A stretch of DNA of 64,000 nucleotides, from positions 1 through 64,000 of the forward strand of contig JAIKXV010000029.1 in NCBI GenBank assembly GCA_024683935.1, written 5' to 3'. Shown in pieces: positions 1 to 7,638 of the stretch (position 1 is its first letter; each line of letters begins with the position of its first letter). The notes under the pieces were generated by a model, which saw only the letters and a program-made list of their open reading frames with translations, made no database searches and was not told the origin of the DNA. A program made the translations under genes and the position numbers. Source of the stretch: Lachnospiraceae bacterium. GTDB lineage: Bacteria; Bacillota_A; Clostridia; Lachnospirales; Lachnospiraceae.

Positions 1-250
1 TTAACCGAATTTGCTTTTCTGAAAAATCAGATTATAAATCTTTCTTATAATAAGGAATTTTCAGGGTTGCATTGCTGTTTGTTTGTCAAAGTGCTTCCGC
101 TTCGGGTTGAAACCCTCTGCAGTGCCCCTATTTTAGGGCAAAAATCACGCCGCCCACGAGCGGCGCGATAGTCATAATATCATTGCATTTCAGATAAGTC
201 AACAACTTTTTCAAGAAAATTTGTATTTTTTCAAAATTTTTGTATTTAGC
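1..250 (-). promoter_or_regulatory. rRNA-operon promoter and leader (16S lies outside the window)
   Basis: On the minus strand there is a near-consensus promoter: -35 TTGACT at 197-202, 17-bp spacer, -10 TATTAT at 174-179. It is preceded by a very A/T-rich tract (about 203-245) like the UP element of rRNA promoters. The predicted transcript starts near 167 and carries a GC-rich hairpin (about 147-171). Further on, GCACTTTGACA (about 84-94) resembles the boxA antitermination site, and the last 60 nt could form one side of a 16S processing stem. No ORF fits. I infer the leader of an rRNA operon whose 16S gene begins just left of position 1. A strong promoter for another stable RNA is the alternative. 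Confidence 0.62.
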
Positions 251-290
251 CGTTTAAACCGCTAATCTTCGCGCAGGGGAAATCACCCCC

Positions 291-920
291 TCAAAACCCC
301 AGATCATCATTCACCAGAATAACGTGTATCCTTTCAGGATGCCTGGAAAATCTGGTAACGAGAAACTGACAGCAGATCGAGTCCGGAGACTTGCAGTTCA
401 TGCAGGAACCGGTCTTTGAGCAGGGGGTATTTAACCCGAAGCGCTGTGCATTAATCGGTGCAGCCACATTTCTTGCGCGCTTTATCGCTCCGTCCACGTC
501 ATCACAGACCTTGTTCATCCCTATTATAAAGAGAACCTTCTTCGGTCCCTGGGCTATTGCCGATACCCTGTTGGAATTGCCGTCGATATTTACGATCACC
601 CCGTCTTCCGTGATGGCATTGGCGCTGGAAATAAAGAAGTCCGCATCATAGGTCCTGAGCATCGCTGCTCTCTTATCCTCTTCCCCATCGCGGTCTATAA
701 AGTCATAATCCCCTTTCTTCAAGGCATCTACCAGGCCTATCTCATGGGCGCTCATACATCCGCCCATTCCGATAACGCTCTTTTTCGGAATGAGTTTCAG
801 CGCCTGCTTCAGGGCATCATCCTTGTCCTTGGCATAATACCCGGTCATATTCCTGGACTTAAGCCCCTTTATTACCTCTTTTGCCAACAGCTTGTTTCTC
901 TTGGTAATGTTTTCGTTCAT
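291..920 (-). CDS. LUD-domain protein (LutC/YkgG-like, DUF162)
   Basis: This 209-residue protein matches the LUD fold found in LutC and related lactate-utilisation proteins: a glycine-rich segment GMGGCMSAHEIG (51-62), then the ITEDGVIVNIDGNSNR stretch typical of the family. A C-terminal cysteine cluster (C167, C173, C176, C183, C184) could bind metal. In this lineage such stand-alone LUD proteins are uncharacterised, and no lutA/lutB partners lie nearby, so a role in lactate oxidation is not implied. The start has a good AAGGAGA site. It overlaps the esterase stop by 4 nt (ATGA), so the two are translationally coupled. It is the last gene of the minus-strand run. Confidence 0.82.
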   Translation of the reverse strand: MNENITKRNKLLAKEVIKGLKSRNMTGYYAKDKDDALKQALKLIPKKSVIGMGGCMSAHEIGLVDALKKGDYDFIDRDGEEDKRAAMLRTYDADFFISSANAITEDGVIVNIDGNSNRVSAIAQGPKKVLFIIGMNKVCDDVDGAIKRARNVAAPINAQRFGLNTPCSKTGSCMNCKSPDSICCQFLVTRFSRHPERIHVILVNDDLGF

Positions 921-1684
921 GATTCTCCTTTCTTTTTACTGAACATCCATTCGCCTGCTTCTTCGTTTTCCGCCGCGGGAACCCAGGTACAGTGCGGATT
1001 GATACCATAGTGTGACTTCATATATCCTTCAGGATATTCCGTGTAACGAAGTTTCGGTGCCGAATCCTTAAGAACTTCATATATGTCCCGGGAACCTAAG
1101 GTGGAACCCGGAAAGCGGACGTTTCGATAACTTACCTTTACTATCTCATCATCCGCCGCATGAATAAGCCACACGGGAATGCTTTTCAGGCACTCAAGAT
1201 CCTCATCATCCGTAGCCGCGCATATGGGTATTGCCGCTGCGAAAAGCCCGGGATGATCCTTGATAAGCTTCAGGGCGCCGATGCCGCCGGCGCTGTATCC
1301 GTATATATAAATCCTGTCCGTATCTATATCCGAATGATCACGGACGAGCTCTGAAATAAGGGCGCATACTTTGCCGCCGCGGGGGCCGGCCCAATGACCC
1401 GAAGCCTTCACCTGCGGTGCCAGAATATAGGCAGGGTGCCGTTCCTGCCAGGTATCACGGGCAAAGACCGTTCCGATATCATGCATTTCAAGCTGTGCTT
1501 CATTATCATTGCCGAAAGCATCTGCTCCGTGGAGATAAACCACAAGCGGAACCTTCTCACCGCCCTCCGGCTTAAACAGACGGTAAGGAAGATTCCCCTG
1601 ATATTCAAAACTTCCGTATTCAAACTTTTCGCAGAGCTTGTGATTGCCGGGTGACGGCTTATCCCAATCTTCCGGTATTCTCAC
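917..1684 (-). CDS. alpha/beta-hydrolase esterase (PHB-depolymerase/dienelactone-hydrolase-like)
   Basis: The 255-residue sequence has an alpha/beta-hydrolase layout: oxyanion-hole HGAD (52-55), nucleophile elbow GYSAG with Ser131, a likely acid in HAADDE (Asp178), and a C-terminal PHCTW with His231. No signal peptide is visible, so it is probably cytoplasmic. It most resembles phospholipase/carboxylesterase proteins that act on acylated sugars or small esters; the substrate is unknown. It starts with GTG behind GAGGTG, and that site overlaps the stop codon of the upstream DUF5711 gene. It lies at the end of a run that handles pentoses, so removal of acyl groups from plant sugars is possible but unproven. 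Confidence 0.75.
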   Translation of the reverse strand: MRIPEDWDKPSPGNHKLCEKFEYGSFEYQGNLPYRLFKPEGGEKVPLVVYLHGADAFGNDNEAQLEMHDIGTVFARDTWQERHPAYILAPQVKASGHWAGPRGGKVCALISELVRDHSDIDTDRIYIYGYSAGGIGALKLIKDHPGLFAAAIPICAATDDEDLECLKSIPVWLIHAADDEIVKVSYRNVRFPGSTLGSRDIYEVLKDSAPKLRYTEYPEGYMKSHYGINPHCTWVPAAENEEAGEWMFSKKKGES

Positions 1685-1694
1685 GCTTTCACCT

Positions 1695-2879
1695 CTAATC
1701 CAGCTGGATCTCCTGGGTCATGCCCCGGTTCACCAGAACGTATCGGGCCACATTATCGGTAGGTACCATTAGCAGGACAGGATCTTCAAAAAGACCGTCG
1801 TAACGGATATTTCCGTTAAAATCAATTATCTCGCAGGTGGAATCGTTATAGATCACCGCTCTTTTATCGCATAGCTGTATATCGGTGTAGGATAGTTCAA
1901 AATCCTTATCCATGAGCTGACGCCCGTTCTTTCCGTAAACCACCAGCCGGTACTTATTCCCTCCCTCATCTGAGCGGAATACAAGCGCTGTTTTTTCAGG
2001 TCCGAAATAAACGCTCTGTATCTCCTCTTTGATGGAGTTCTCCGAAACCGCCTCGGGCTTCTGGTCGCCGGAATAGAAAACCATACGGTTATCCCCTATT
2101 GCCACGGCGCAGTCATGACTTAAGAACTTTATCCTGGGTATTATCACATCCCCGTAGTCATAGCCGCTGACATAGTTATCTATTTCGTTCTGGCCCACAT
2201 CACCGAAATTATAGAAGGCTACGGATGAGTGGACGCTTCCGGTCTCCCCGTCTACCCGGGTATAGGACACTCCGAGAAGGGTGCCGTCGGGGGAAAGAGC
2301 CACGTCAATGGGATAACCGCTTTTTACCATGCTGCACTTTATTCCCGCCAGCTCATTTCCTTCAGCGTCATACAGATTTATTCTGGCCGCCTCGCCGTCT
2401 TCCAGCACCACAGCCACAACGCCCTGCCCCGCCACAGAGAAATTCACGATAGGGAGCTTTGTATTGATGTGCGTCTCTTCTCCTGTGCCGCTGACCACCA
2501 GGATCTCCGTAGATCCCTCATCAGCCATTGCCACATAGTCATTGCACGTGGCAACCTGCGGATCCTGCATTTCATAGGTGATATTCCACCTGGCCTCTTT
2601 CAGACCGTCATAGGATTCCGCACCATCCCGGCTGTATTTCAGGATATGTCCGTTATATGTCAGATATTTGGCCGTATCGGAATCCGATCTCAGGGATTTG
2701 CCCAAAATCTCATAGCCTGTGTATGTCTTTGTATCGAAATAATGCTTCGCATAAAGACACGCGCAGGCTATGACTATTATGGCTAAAGCCACGCTCCCGA
2801 ATATCTTCGCGCGATGGAGCCTGACTTCAGCCTCAAAGTTTTCTTTTTTTTCCTGTCTTACGACATGTAGATCAGGCAT
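1695..2879 (-). CDS. DUF5711 membrane-anchored beta-propeller-like protein
   Basis: The 394-residue protein has a short charged N-terminus, one transmembrane helix (about 26-44, IFGSVALAIIVIACACLYAK) and a large exposed domain of repeated short beta strands. Phrases such as VALSPDGTLLGVSYT and NDYVAMADEGSTEILVVSG look like WD40/quinoprotein-type blades. This matches the DUF5711 family common in Lachnospiraceae, which has no established function. It lies 12 nt after the transketolase C-subunit stop and has its own GGAGAAG ribosome site. The topology is inferred (N-in, propeller outside). A cell-surface scaffold or sensor is plausible. Confidence 0.75.
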   Translation of the reverse strand: MPDLHVVRQEKKENFEAEVRLHRAKIFGSVALAIIVIACACLYAKHYFDTKTYTGYEILGKSLRSDSDTAKYLTYNGHILKYSRDGAESYDGLKEARWNITYEMQDPQVATCNDYVAMADEGSTEILVVSGTGEETHINTKLPIVNFSVAGQGVVAVVLEDGEAARINLYDAEGNELAGIKCSMVKSGYPIDVALSPDGTLLGVSYTRVDGETGSVHSSVAFYNFGDVGQNEIDNYVSGYDYGDVIIPRIKFLSHDCAVAIGDNRMVFYSGDQKPEAVSENSIKEEIQSVYFGPEKTALVFRSDEGGNKYRLVVYGKNGRQLMDKDFELSYTDIQLCDKRAVIYNDSTCEIIDFNGNIRYDGLFEDPVLLMVPTDNVARYVLVNRGMTQEIQLD

Positions 2880-2891
2880 ATCTTCTCCGGA

Positions 2892-3830
2892 TCAGATCTT
2901 TGCCTTTATCTGTTCGTAAATACCATCAGCATCCAGCTTATACTTCTTCATAAGCTCTGACCAGGGGCCGGATTCACCGAATACATCATAAACGCCGATC
3001 CTGTGTACGGGTACGGGATGCTTTTCGGAAACAGCTTCTGCTACGGCACTTCCCAGTCCGCCGATAACGGTAGCCTCTTCAACAGTGAAGATCTTTCCGG
3101 TTTCCCTGGCTGCCTTGATAACCAGCTCTTCATCTAAGGGCTTGATGGTATGCATATCTATTACACGTGCCTTCACGCCGTCTTTTTCAAGCATATCAGC
3201 AGCTTCGAGAGCATAGTTCACTTCCACGCCGGCTGCAATGATGGTCAGATCACTGCCATCCCTTAAGGTGATGCCCTTTCCGATCTCAAACTTCAGCTTG
3301 TCGGGCTCATAGAATACAGGTGATGCTGCTCTGCTGAACCTTAAGTAAACAGGTCCCTTATGATCTATAGCTGCCTTTACTGCAGCAAATACCTCGGTAT
3401 CATCTGCCGGTACTATAACCGTCATACCGGGAATGGTCCTCATAAGAGCGATATCTTCCAGGCACTGATGGGTAGCGCCGTCTTCACCTACCGTGATACC
3501 GGCATGGGTTGCTCCGATCTTTACATTGAGCTGGGGATATCCAATGGAATTACGTACCTGCTCAAAGTTCCTGCCCGCTGCAAACATGGCGAATGAACTG
3601 ATGAAAGGGATCTTTCCGCAGGTAGCGAGTCCCGCTGCTATACCGGTCATATTTGACTCTGCGATACCACAGTCAAAGAACCTGTCGGGAAATGCATTCT
3701 TAAATGTCTGTGTTTTTGTAGCGTTGGCAAGGTCAGCGTCCAGAACTACAAGGTCGGGATACTCTGCACCGTATTTTGCCAGCGCATTACCATAGCTTTC
3801 TCTTGTTGCGATCTTTTTTACTTCACTCAT
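2892..3830 (-). CDS. transketolase, C-terminal subunit
   Basis: The 312-residue protein holds the pyrimidine-binding and C-terminal domains of a split transketolase, which pairs with the next gene upstream to move two-carbon units between pentose and hexose phosphates. Family stretches include FDCGIAESNMTGIAAGLA, SFAMFAAGRNFEQVRN, HAGITVGEDGATHQ and the terminal EEATVIGGLGSAV. I place the start at ATG 3828-3830 because MSEVKKIATRESYGNAL is the usual N-terminus and the length then fits. A longer GTG-initiated reading to 3914 adds 28 residues that look non-native. The strong AGGAGG (3945-3950) lies 114 nt upstream of this ATG, so how the gene is initiated is unclear; see findings. Confidence 0.9.
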   Translation of the reverse strand: MSEVKKIATRESYGNALAKYGAEYPDLVVLDADLANATKTQTFKNAFPDRFFDCGIAESNMTGIAAGLATCGKIPFISSFAMFAAGRNFEQVRNSIGYPQLNVKIGATHAGITVGEDGATHQCLEDIALMRTIPGMTVIVPADDTEVFAAVKAAIDHKGPVYLRFSRAASPVFYEPDKLKFEIGKGITLRDGSDLTIIAAGVEVNYALEAADMLEKDGVKARVIDMHTIKPLDEELVIKAARETGKIFTVEEATVIGGLGSAVAEAVSEKHPVPVHRIGVYDVFGESGPWSELMKKYKLDADGIYEQIKAKI

Positions 3831-3937
3831 AGCATGTCGATGCCGCTTTTCAGTCTTCATATCGATACCGCTTATCACCAGCGGCGTTGACCCATTTGTG
3901 ACGCTCGGCGGCACAAATGAATTTTTGAAAACTCAGC
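3831..3937. repeat. ~107-bp inserted segment between Shine-Dalgarno and start codon
   Basis: On the coding (minus) strand the string GATATGCT follows AGGAGG, and the near-identical GACATGCT occurs 107 bp later directly before the transketolase ATG. Joining these copies recreates AGGAGG-ATATGCT-ATG, the same layout as the pfkA gene in this window (GGAGG-TACATGCT-ATG). The extra segment contains an inverted repeat ATTTGTG/CACAAAT (7 bp) and an imperfect direct repeat (AAGCGGTATCGATATG and AAGCGGCATCGACATG). Its length is not a multiple of three. I infer an insertion or duplication flanked by short direct repeats; no transposase is present. Confidence 0.55.
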
Positions 3938-3967
3938 AGCATATCCTCCTCTCTATTTCTTCAATTT
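3929..3967 (-). promoter_or_regulatory. 12-bp hairpin enclosing the transketolase ribosome site
   Basis: The end of the N-subunit gene (AATTTTTGAAAA, containing its TGA stop) and a segment downstream of the AGGAGG (TTTTCAAAAATT) are exact reverse complements over 12 nt. In the mRNA they would form an A/U-rich stem whose loop of about 25 nt displays the Shine-Dalgarno sequence. This could influence translation of the C subunit or stabilise the message between the two subunits. The effect is inferred from sequence alone. Confidence 0.45.
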
Positions 3968-4795
3968 TCAAAAATTGGCACCTGCTTTCTCTAAGTCTTC
4001 CATTGCTGTAGCAAACTCTTCATCATTGGGCGCTTTGCCGTGCCAGCCTGCTTTATTCTCCATGAATGATACGCCCTTGCCCTTTACGGTCTTTGCGATT
4101 ATCGCGGTAGGCACATCCTTCACGGTCTTTGCTTCATCAAAAGCCTTCTTTATCTCGTCCATGTTGTTTCCGTTGATATTAATAACATGGAAATTAAAAG
4201 CTTCGAACTTCTTGTCTATGGGATAAGGGCTGTTAACCTCATCGATGGGTCCGTCTATCTGAAGACCGTTATTGTCGACTATTACACAGAGATTATCCAG
4301 TTTCTTTGCTCCGGCAAACATGGCAGCTTCCCAGATCTGTCCTTCCTGTATCTCACCGTCTCCGCAGAGACAGTATGTACGGTAGGATTTCTTATCGATC
4401 TTCGCAGCCAGTGCCATTCCTACAGCTGCGGAAAGTCCCTGTCCCAGTGATCCGCTGGACATATCCACACCGGGGATATGTTTCATATCGGGATGTCCCT
4501 GCAGGTATGAGCCTGTATGACGAAGGGTTTCCAGATCCTTTTTCGGGAAATAGCCCCTCTCAGCCAGAACAGAGTAAAGACCGGGTGCATTGTGTCCCTT
4601 TGAAAGCACGAAACGGTCGCGGTCTGCTTTTTTGGGATCCTTCGGATCCACATTCATCTCTTCAAAAAAGAGATAGGTAAAGATATCAGCCGATGAAAGG
4701 GAGCCGCCGGGATGTCCGGATTTTGCCGCATGCACTGCGGTGATTATTCCCTTTCTGACTTCATTTGCGGTCTTCTGAAGTTCTTTTGTAGTCAT
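3968..4795 (-). CDS. transketolase, N-terminal (TPP-binding) subunit
   Basis: The 275-residue protein is the thiamine-diphosphate domain of a split transketolase. It carries KSGHPGGSLSSADI (25-38), GHNAPGLYSVLA, SSGSLGQGLSAAVGMA and the TPP/Mg motif starting at GDGEIQEGQIWEA (145-157) and ending with DNN (174-176). The C subunit follows on the same strand. Two-gene transketolases are normal in Clostridia and archaea. The start has GAAAGGAAA eight bases upstream. Directly upstream sits a copy of a dispersed repeat (4814-4846). With araD and galM just upstream, it fits pentose use through the non-oxidative pentose-phosphate route. Confidence 0.95.
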   Translation of the reverse strand: MTTKELQKTANEVRKGIITAVHAAKSGHPGGSLSSADIFTYLFFEEMNVDPKDPKKADRDRFVLSKGHNAPGLYSVLAERGYFPKKDLETLRHTGSYLQGHPDMKHIPGVDMSSGSLGQGLSAAVGMALAAKIDKKSYRTYCLCGDGEIQEGQIWEAAMFAGAKKLDNLCVIVDNNGLQIDGPIDEVNSPYPIDKKFEAFNFHVININGNNMDEIKKAFDEAKTVKDVPTAIIAKTVKGKGVSFMENKAGWHGKAPNDEEFATAMEDLEKAGANF

Positions 4796-4813
4796 TTGTA
4801 TTTCCTTTCTTTT

Positions 4814-4846
4814 AAGATTCTTCGCTGTGCCCGGAATGACATTTTT
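4814..4846. repeat. dispersed 'AAGATTCTTCGCT' intergenic repeat
   Basis: The segment between araD and the transketolase N-subunit contains a stretch beginning AAGATTCTTCGCTGTGC and continuing CCGGAATGACATT. This closely resembles a short repeat seen in many unrelated bacterial genomes; read in one frame it gives the familiar spurious peptide KILRCARND. The recognition is from memory. It lies about 20 nt upstream of the transketolase start codon and could carry promoter or terminator activity. Confidence 0.5.
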
Positions 4847-4873
4847 CCTTGCCCGGCTCGGAATTATTATGTT

Positions 4874-5563
4874 TTATTTCTGTCCGTAGTAAGCGTTTGC
4901 TCCGTGTTTGCGGTAATAGTGCTTGTCCTGTACTTCCTGGGGGCACTCCTCAACCTTAGGATTGATGAGTTCCGTACGGGTAGCCATCTTCGCCACCTCT
5001 TCCAGGACTACAGCGGTGTGCACCGCGTCCACCGGATCCTTGCCCCATCCGAAGGGTCCGTGGTTCTTGCAGAGAACCGCCTGTACGGCAATGTGATCTT
5101 TGTCCTTAAAGTAATCTGTGATAAGGACTCCGGTATTCCTCTCATAGGCCTCGTCTATTTCTTCCTTTGTAAGGCATCTTAAGCAGGGAACCGAACCATA
5201 GAAATAATCCGCATGGGTGGTGCCGTAGCAGGGAATGCTGCGTCCGGCCTGTGCCCAGGAGGTTGCCCATGATGAATGGGTATGCACTACGCCTCCGATA
5301 TCGTCCCATTTTCTGTAAAGCTCTGCATGGGTCTCTGTATCTGATGAAGGATTGTACTTTCCCTCTATCTTTTTGCAGTTCAGATCCACAACAACCATAT
5401 CGTCGGGAGTAAGCGCGTCATATTCCACGCCGCTGGGCTTTATTACAAAATAGCCGCTCTCCCTGTCGATCCCGCTGACATTACCCCAGGTAAAGGTAAC
5501 GAGACCGTACTTCGGCAGAAGCATGTTCGCTTCATACACCTTCTTTTTTAGTTCCTCAAGCAT
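4874..5563 (-). CDS. araD: L-ribulose-5-phosphate 4-epimerase
   Basis: The 229-residue class II aldolase-fold enzyme converts L-ribulose 5-phosphate to D-xylulose 5-phosphate using a divalent metal. The family pattern is clear: GNVSGIDRE (27-35), IKPSGVEYD (41-49), Asp75 in the PSSDTETH segment, metal-binding His94 and His96 in VVHTHS, and His168 in KNHGPFGWG. Length matches AraD (about 230). A consensus AAAGGAG site lies 7 nt before the ATG. It lies between galM and the split transketolase; its product feeds directly into transketolase. Ulasynthesis-type paralogues (UlaF/SgbE) have the same fold, so the exact sugar is inferred. Confidence 0.92.
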   Translation of the reverse strand: MLEELKKKVYEANMLLPKYGLVTFTWGNVSGIDRESGYFVIKPSGVEYDALTPDDMVVVDLNCKKIEGKYNPSSDTETHAELYRKWDDIGGVVHTHSSWATSWAQAGRSIPCYGTTHADYFYGSVPCLRCLTKEEIDEAYERNTGVLITDYFKDKDHIAVQAVLCKNHGPFGWGKDPVDAVHTAVVLEEVAKMATRTELINPKVEECPQEVQDKHYYRKHGANAYYGQK

Positions 5564-5629
5564 TTATTTTCTCCTTTCTATTATAGTCTTCTTCGCTCCC
5601 CTTGCCGGGGAAACATCATGTGATAAGGC

Positions 5630-6676
5630 TCAGAATGTTGAAAAACGATATACCGTGGTGGTATCGTATCTCTCTCCTGCTCCGAAAACAGGTCTCTTAA
5701 AGCCTTCCTGATTGGCACTGTTGGGGAAGTACTGGGTCTCGAGACAGAGTCCGCTTCTCTTGCCGTAAACGGCGCCGTTCTTTCCCTTAATATTATCCCT
5801 GATGCAGTTTCCGGCATAGAACTGGATACCGGGAAGATCCGTGATAACTTCCATCCTGATACCGGCATTCCTTTCCTCAACTACCGCAGCTACAGAGCCG
5901 GGTTCATCTATAACATAATTATGATCGTATCCCTTTGTGCGGTGAAGCTGTTCGTTGTCATCTCCTATACGCTCACCCACCTTATGGAATTCCCTGAAAT
6001 CAAAAGGAGTTCCTTCAACCGGCGCGATCTCGCCCGTAGGGATTGAGTCAGGCTCAACAGGAGTGTAATTTGAAGCATTTATCTTCATGTAATGCCCTTC
6101 AATATTTCCGGCGTCATGTCCGGCAAGATTGAAGTAGGTGTGGTTGGTGCAGTTTATCAGAGTCTTTTTATCCGATACTCCTTCATAGCGGATGGAAAGC
6201 TCATTGTCATCCGAAAGACTGAAGGTCACATGCATATCTAAATTTCCGGGAAAGCCGTTTTCGCCGTCAGGGCTGGTGTAGCTCATGGTTACTGCATTTC
6301 TGGACTCATCCGGAGCTGCGGTCCAGAGCTTCTTATGAAAACCGTTCTCCATATCACTATGAAGGTTATTGCTGTTTTCATTGACGGGAAGCTGAACCTT
6401 TGTTCCGTCGATCTCAAAAGCCGCGCCCTGTATCCTGTTGGCGCTCCTTCCTATGGTCGCACCGAAGAATTCATTATTTTCATAATAGGGATCAGCTTTG
6501 TCATATCCGAGAACCACGTCTTTCTCCGCTCCGTTTCTGTCCGGAACAATGATCTCCGTGATGATAGCTCCCAGCTCGGAAACAGTAACGCTCATGCCGT
6601 TTCCGTTTGACAGGGTATATGCCGAAATATCCTTATCATCCTTCGTTGTGCCAAAAGCCTTCTTTACAATCTCCAT
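5630..6676 (-). CDS. galM: aldose 1-epimerase (mutarotase)
   Basis: The 348-residue protein is a typical GalM, interconverting alpha and beta anomers of aldoses. Seen directly: the NRIQGA motif (80-85), His106 in NNLHSD, catalytic His179 in TNHTYFNLAG, and catalytic Glu313 in GLCLETQYFPNS. Length equals the family norm. It has no signal peptide and is therefore cytoplasmic. It begins 23 nt after recR; AGGAGG lies 11 nt from the ATG, slightly long. It heads the pentose block galM-araD-transketolase and probably handles arabinose or galactose released from plant polysaccharide. Confidence 0.94.
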   Translation of the reverse strand: MEIVKKAFGTTKDDKDISAYTLSNGNGMSVTVSELGAIITEIIVPDRNGAEKDVVLGYDKADPYYENNEFFGATIGRSANRIQGAAFEIDGTKVQLPVNENSNNLHSDMENGFHKKLWTAAPDESRNAVTMSYTSPDGENGFPGNLDMHVTFSLSDDNELSIRYEGVSDKKTLINCTNHTYFNLAGHDAGNIEGHYMKINASNYTPVEPDSIPTGEIAPVEGTPFDFREFHKVGERIGDDNEQLHRTKGYDHNYVIDEPGSVAAVVEERNAGIRMEVITDLPGIQFYAGNCIRDNIKGKNGAVYGKRSGLCLETQYFPNSANQEGFKRPVFGAGERYDTTTVYRFSTF

Positions 6677-6699
6677 TTCTAAAAATGCCTCCTATGGTG

Positions 6700-7296
6700 T
6701 TAGATTTCAGTCCGTCCCTCCAGGGCACGGAGCAGGGTTACCTCATCTATGTTTTCCAGATCTCCTCCTACCGGCACGCCGCTGGCGATCCGGCTCACTT
6801 TTATACCGGTGGGCTTTATCAGCTTGCTTAGATACATCGCCGTGGTTTCGCCCTCAAGGCTGGAATTTGTGGCGATTATCACTTCATCTATTTCGCCGGT
6901 AAGCCTCTTCATAAGCTCCTTCAGCTTGATGTCATTGGGCCCTATCCCGAGCATCGGTGAAATGGCTCCGTGGAGTACGTGATAAACTCCCTCGTATCTG
7001 CCGGTTTTTTCATAAGCCGCGAGGTCCCTTGAGTTTTCCACAACCATTATAACCCGGTGGTCTCTTTTCTCACTGCTGCATATGGGGCAGATCTCCTCAT
7101 CGGTCAGAGTGAAGCACTCCCGGCAGTAATGGATGTTTTCCCTGGCGTCCAGAATCGCGTCCGTCAGGCGGTGCACATGCTCCTCCGGCTCATTGATAAG
7201 ATAAAAAGCCAGTCTGCCCGCTGATTTCGCGCCTATGCCCGGCAGTGCGGACAATTCTTCTATTAGCTTATTGATCTTTCCGGAATACAGATCCAT
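6700..7296 (-). CDS. recR: recombination mediator RecR
   Basis: At 198 residues this is standard RecR, which with RecO and RecF loads RecA at gaps and stalled forks. An N-terminal helix-hairpin-helix (LPGIGAKSAGRLAFYLI, 18-34) is followed by the C4 zinc finger (C58, C61, C70, C73) and a Toprim domain starting at VMVVENSRDLAAYE. Its ATG directly follows the ebfC stop. The order dnaX-ebfC-recR is one of the most conserved in bacteria and confirms all three assignments. Confidence 0.97.
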   Translation of the reverse strand: MDLYSGKINKLIEELSALPGIGAKSAGRLAFYLINEPEEHVHRLTDAILDARENIHYCRECFTLTDEEICPICSSEKRDHRVIMVVENSRDLAAYEKTGRYEGVYHVLHGAISPMLGIGPNDIKLKELMKRLTGEIDEVIIATNSSLEGETTAMYLSKLIKPTGIKVSRIASGVPVGGDLENIDEVTLLRALEGRTEI

Positions 7297-7638
7297 TTAC
7301 ATCAATCCGCCAAGTCCGCCGGTAAACTTGCTCATGGATGCCTGGGAATCCTCTTCCGCCTGCTTCATGGCTTCGTTGGCAGCCGCTACTATCATATCCT
7401 GCAGAGTCTCCACATCCTCCGGATCCACCGCCTCGGGTGAGATGGTAACACTCTTTAACTCCTTCTTTCCGGTAACCGTCACGGAAACGGCGCCGCCTCC
7501 CGCCTGGGAAGTGTACTCCTTTCCTTCCAGTTCCTTGCTGGCCTCTTCCATCTGGCGCTGCATTCTCTGAGCCTGCTTCAGCATGTTATTCATGCTGCCC
7601 GGCATCATGCCTCCGCCAAAGCCTCCTCTTTTTGCCAT
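7297..7638 (-). CDS. ebfC: nucleoid-associated protein, YbaB/EbfC family
   Basis: The 113-residue protein has the YbaB signature: MNNMLKQAQRMQRQMEEASKEL (N-terminal helix), a central VSVTVTGKKELKSVTI strand region, then DPEDVETLQDMIVAAANEAM. These proteins form dimers that bind DNA. A glycine-rich N-terminus (GGFGGGMMPG) and C-terminus (FTGGLGGLM) are usual. The start overlaps the dnaX stop by one base, so the genes are translationally coupled. Confidence 0.95.
   Translation of the reverse strand: MAKRGGFGGGMMPGSMNNMLKQAQRMQRQMEEASKELEGKEYTSQAGGGAVSVTVTGKKELKSVTISPEAVDPEDVETLQDMIVAAANEAMKQAEEDSQASMSKFTGGLGGLM

Noticed and set aside
147..171. GC-rich hairpin with T's as terminator of the LUD gene
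   Set aside because: It lies downstream of the strong rRNA-type promoter at 174-202, so it belongs to that leader.
3831..3914. N-terminal extension of transketolase C subunit from GTG 3914
   Set aside because: The added 28 residues look non-native, have no ribosome site, and the normal N-terminus begins at 3830.
4712..5182. 156-codon plus-strand frame containing KILRCARND
   Set aside because: Antisense to transketolase and araD; the peptide is a known artefact of the dispersed repeat.
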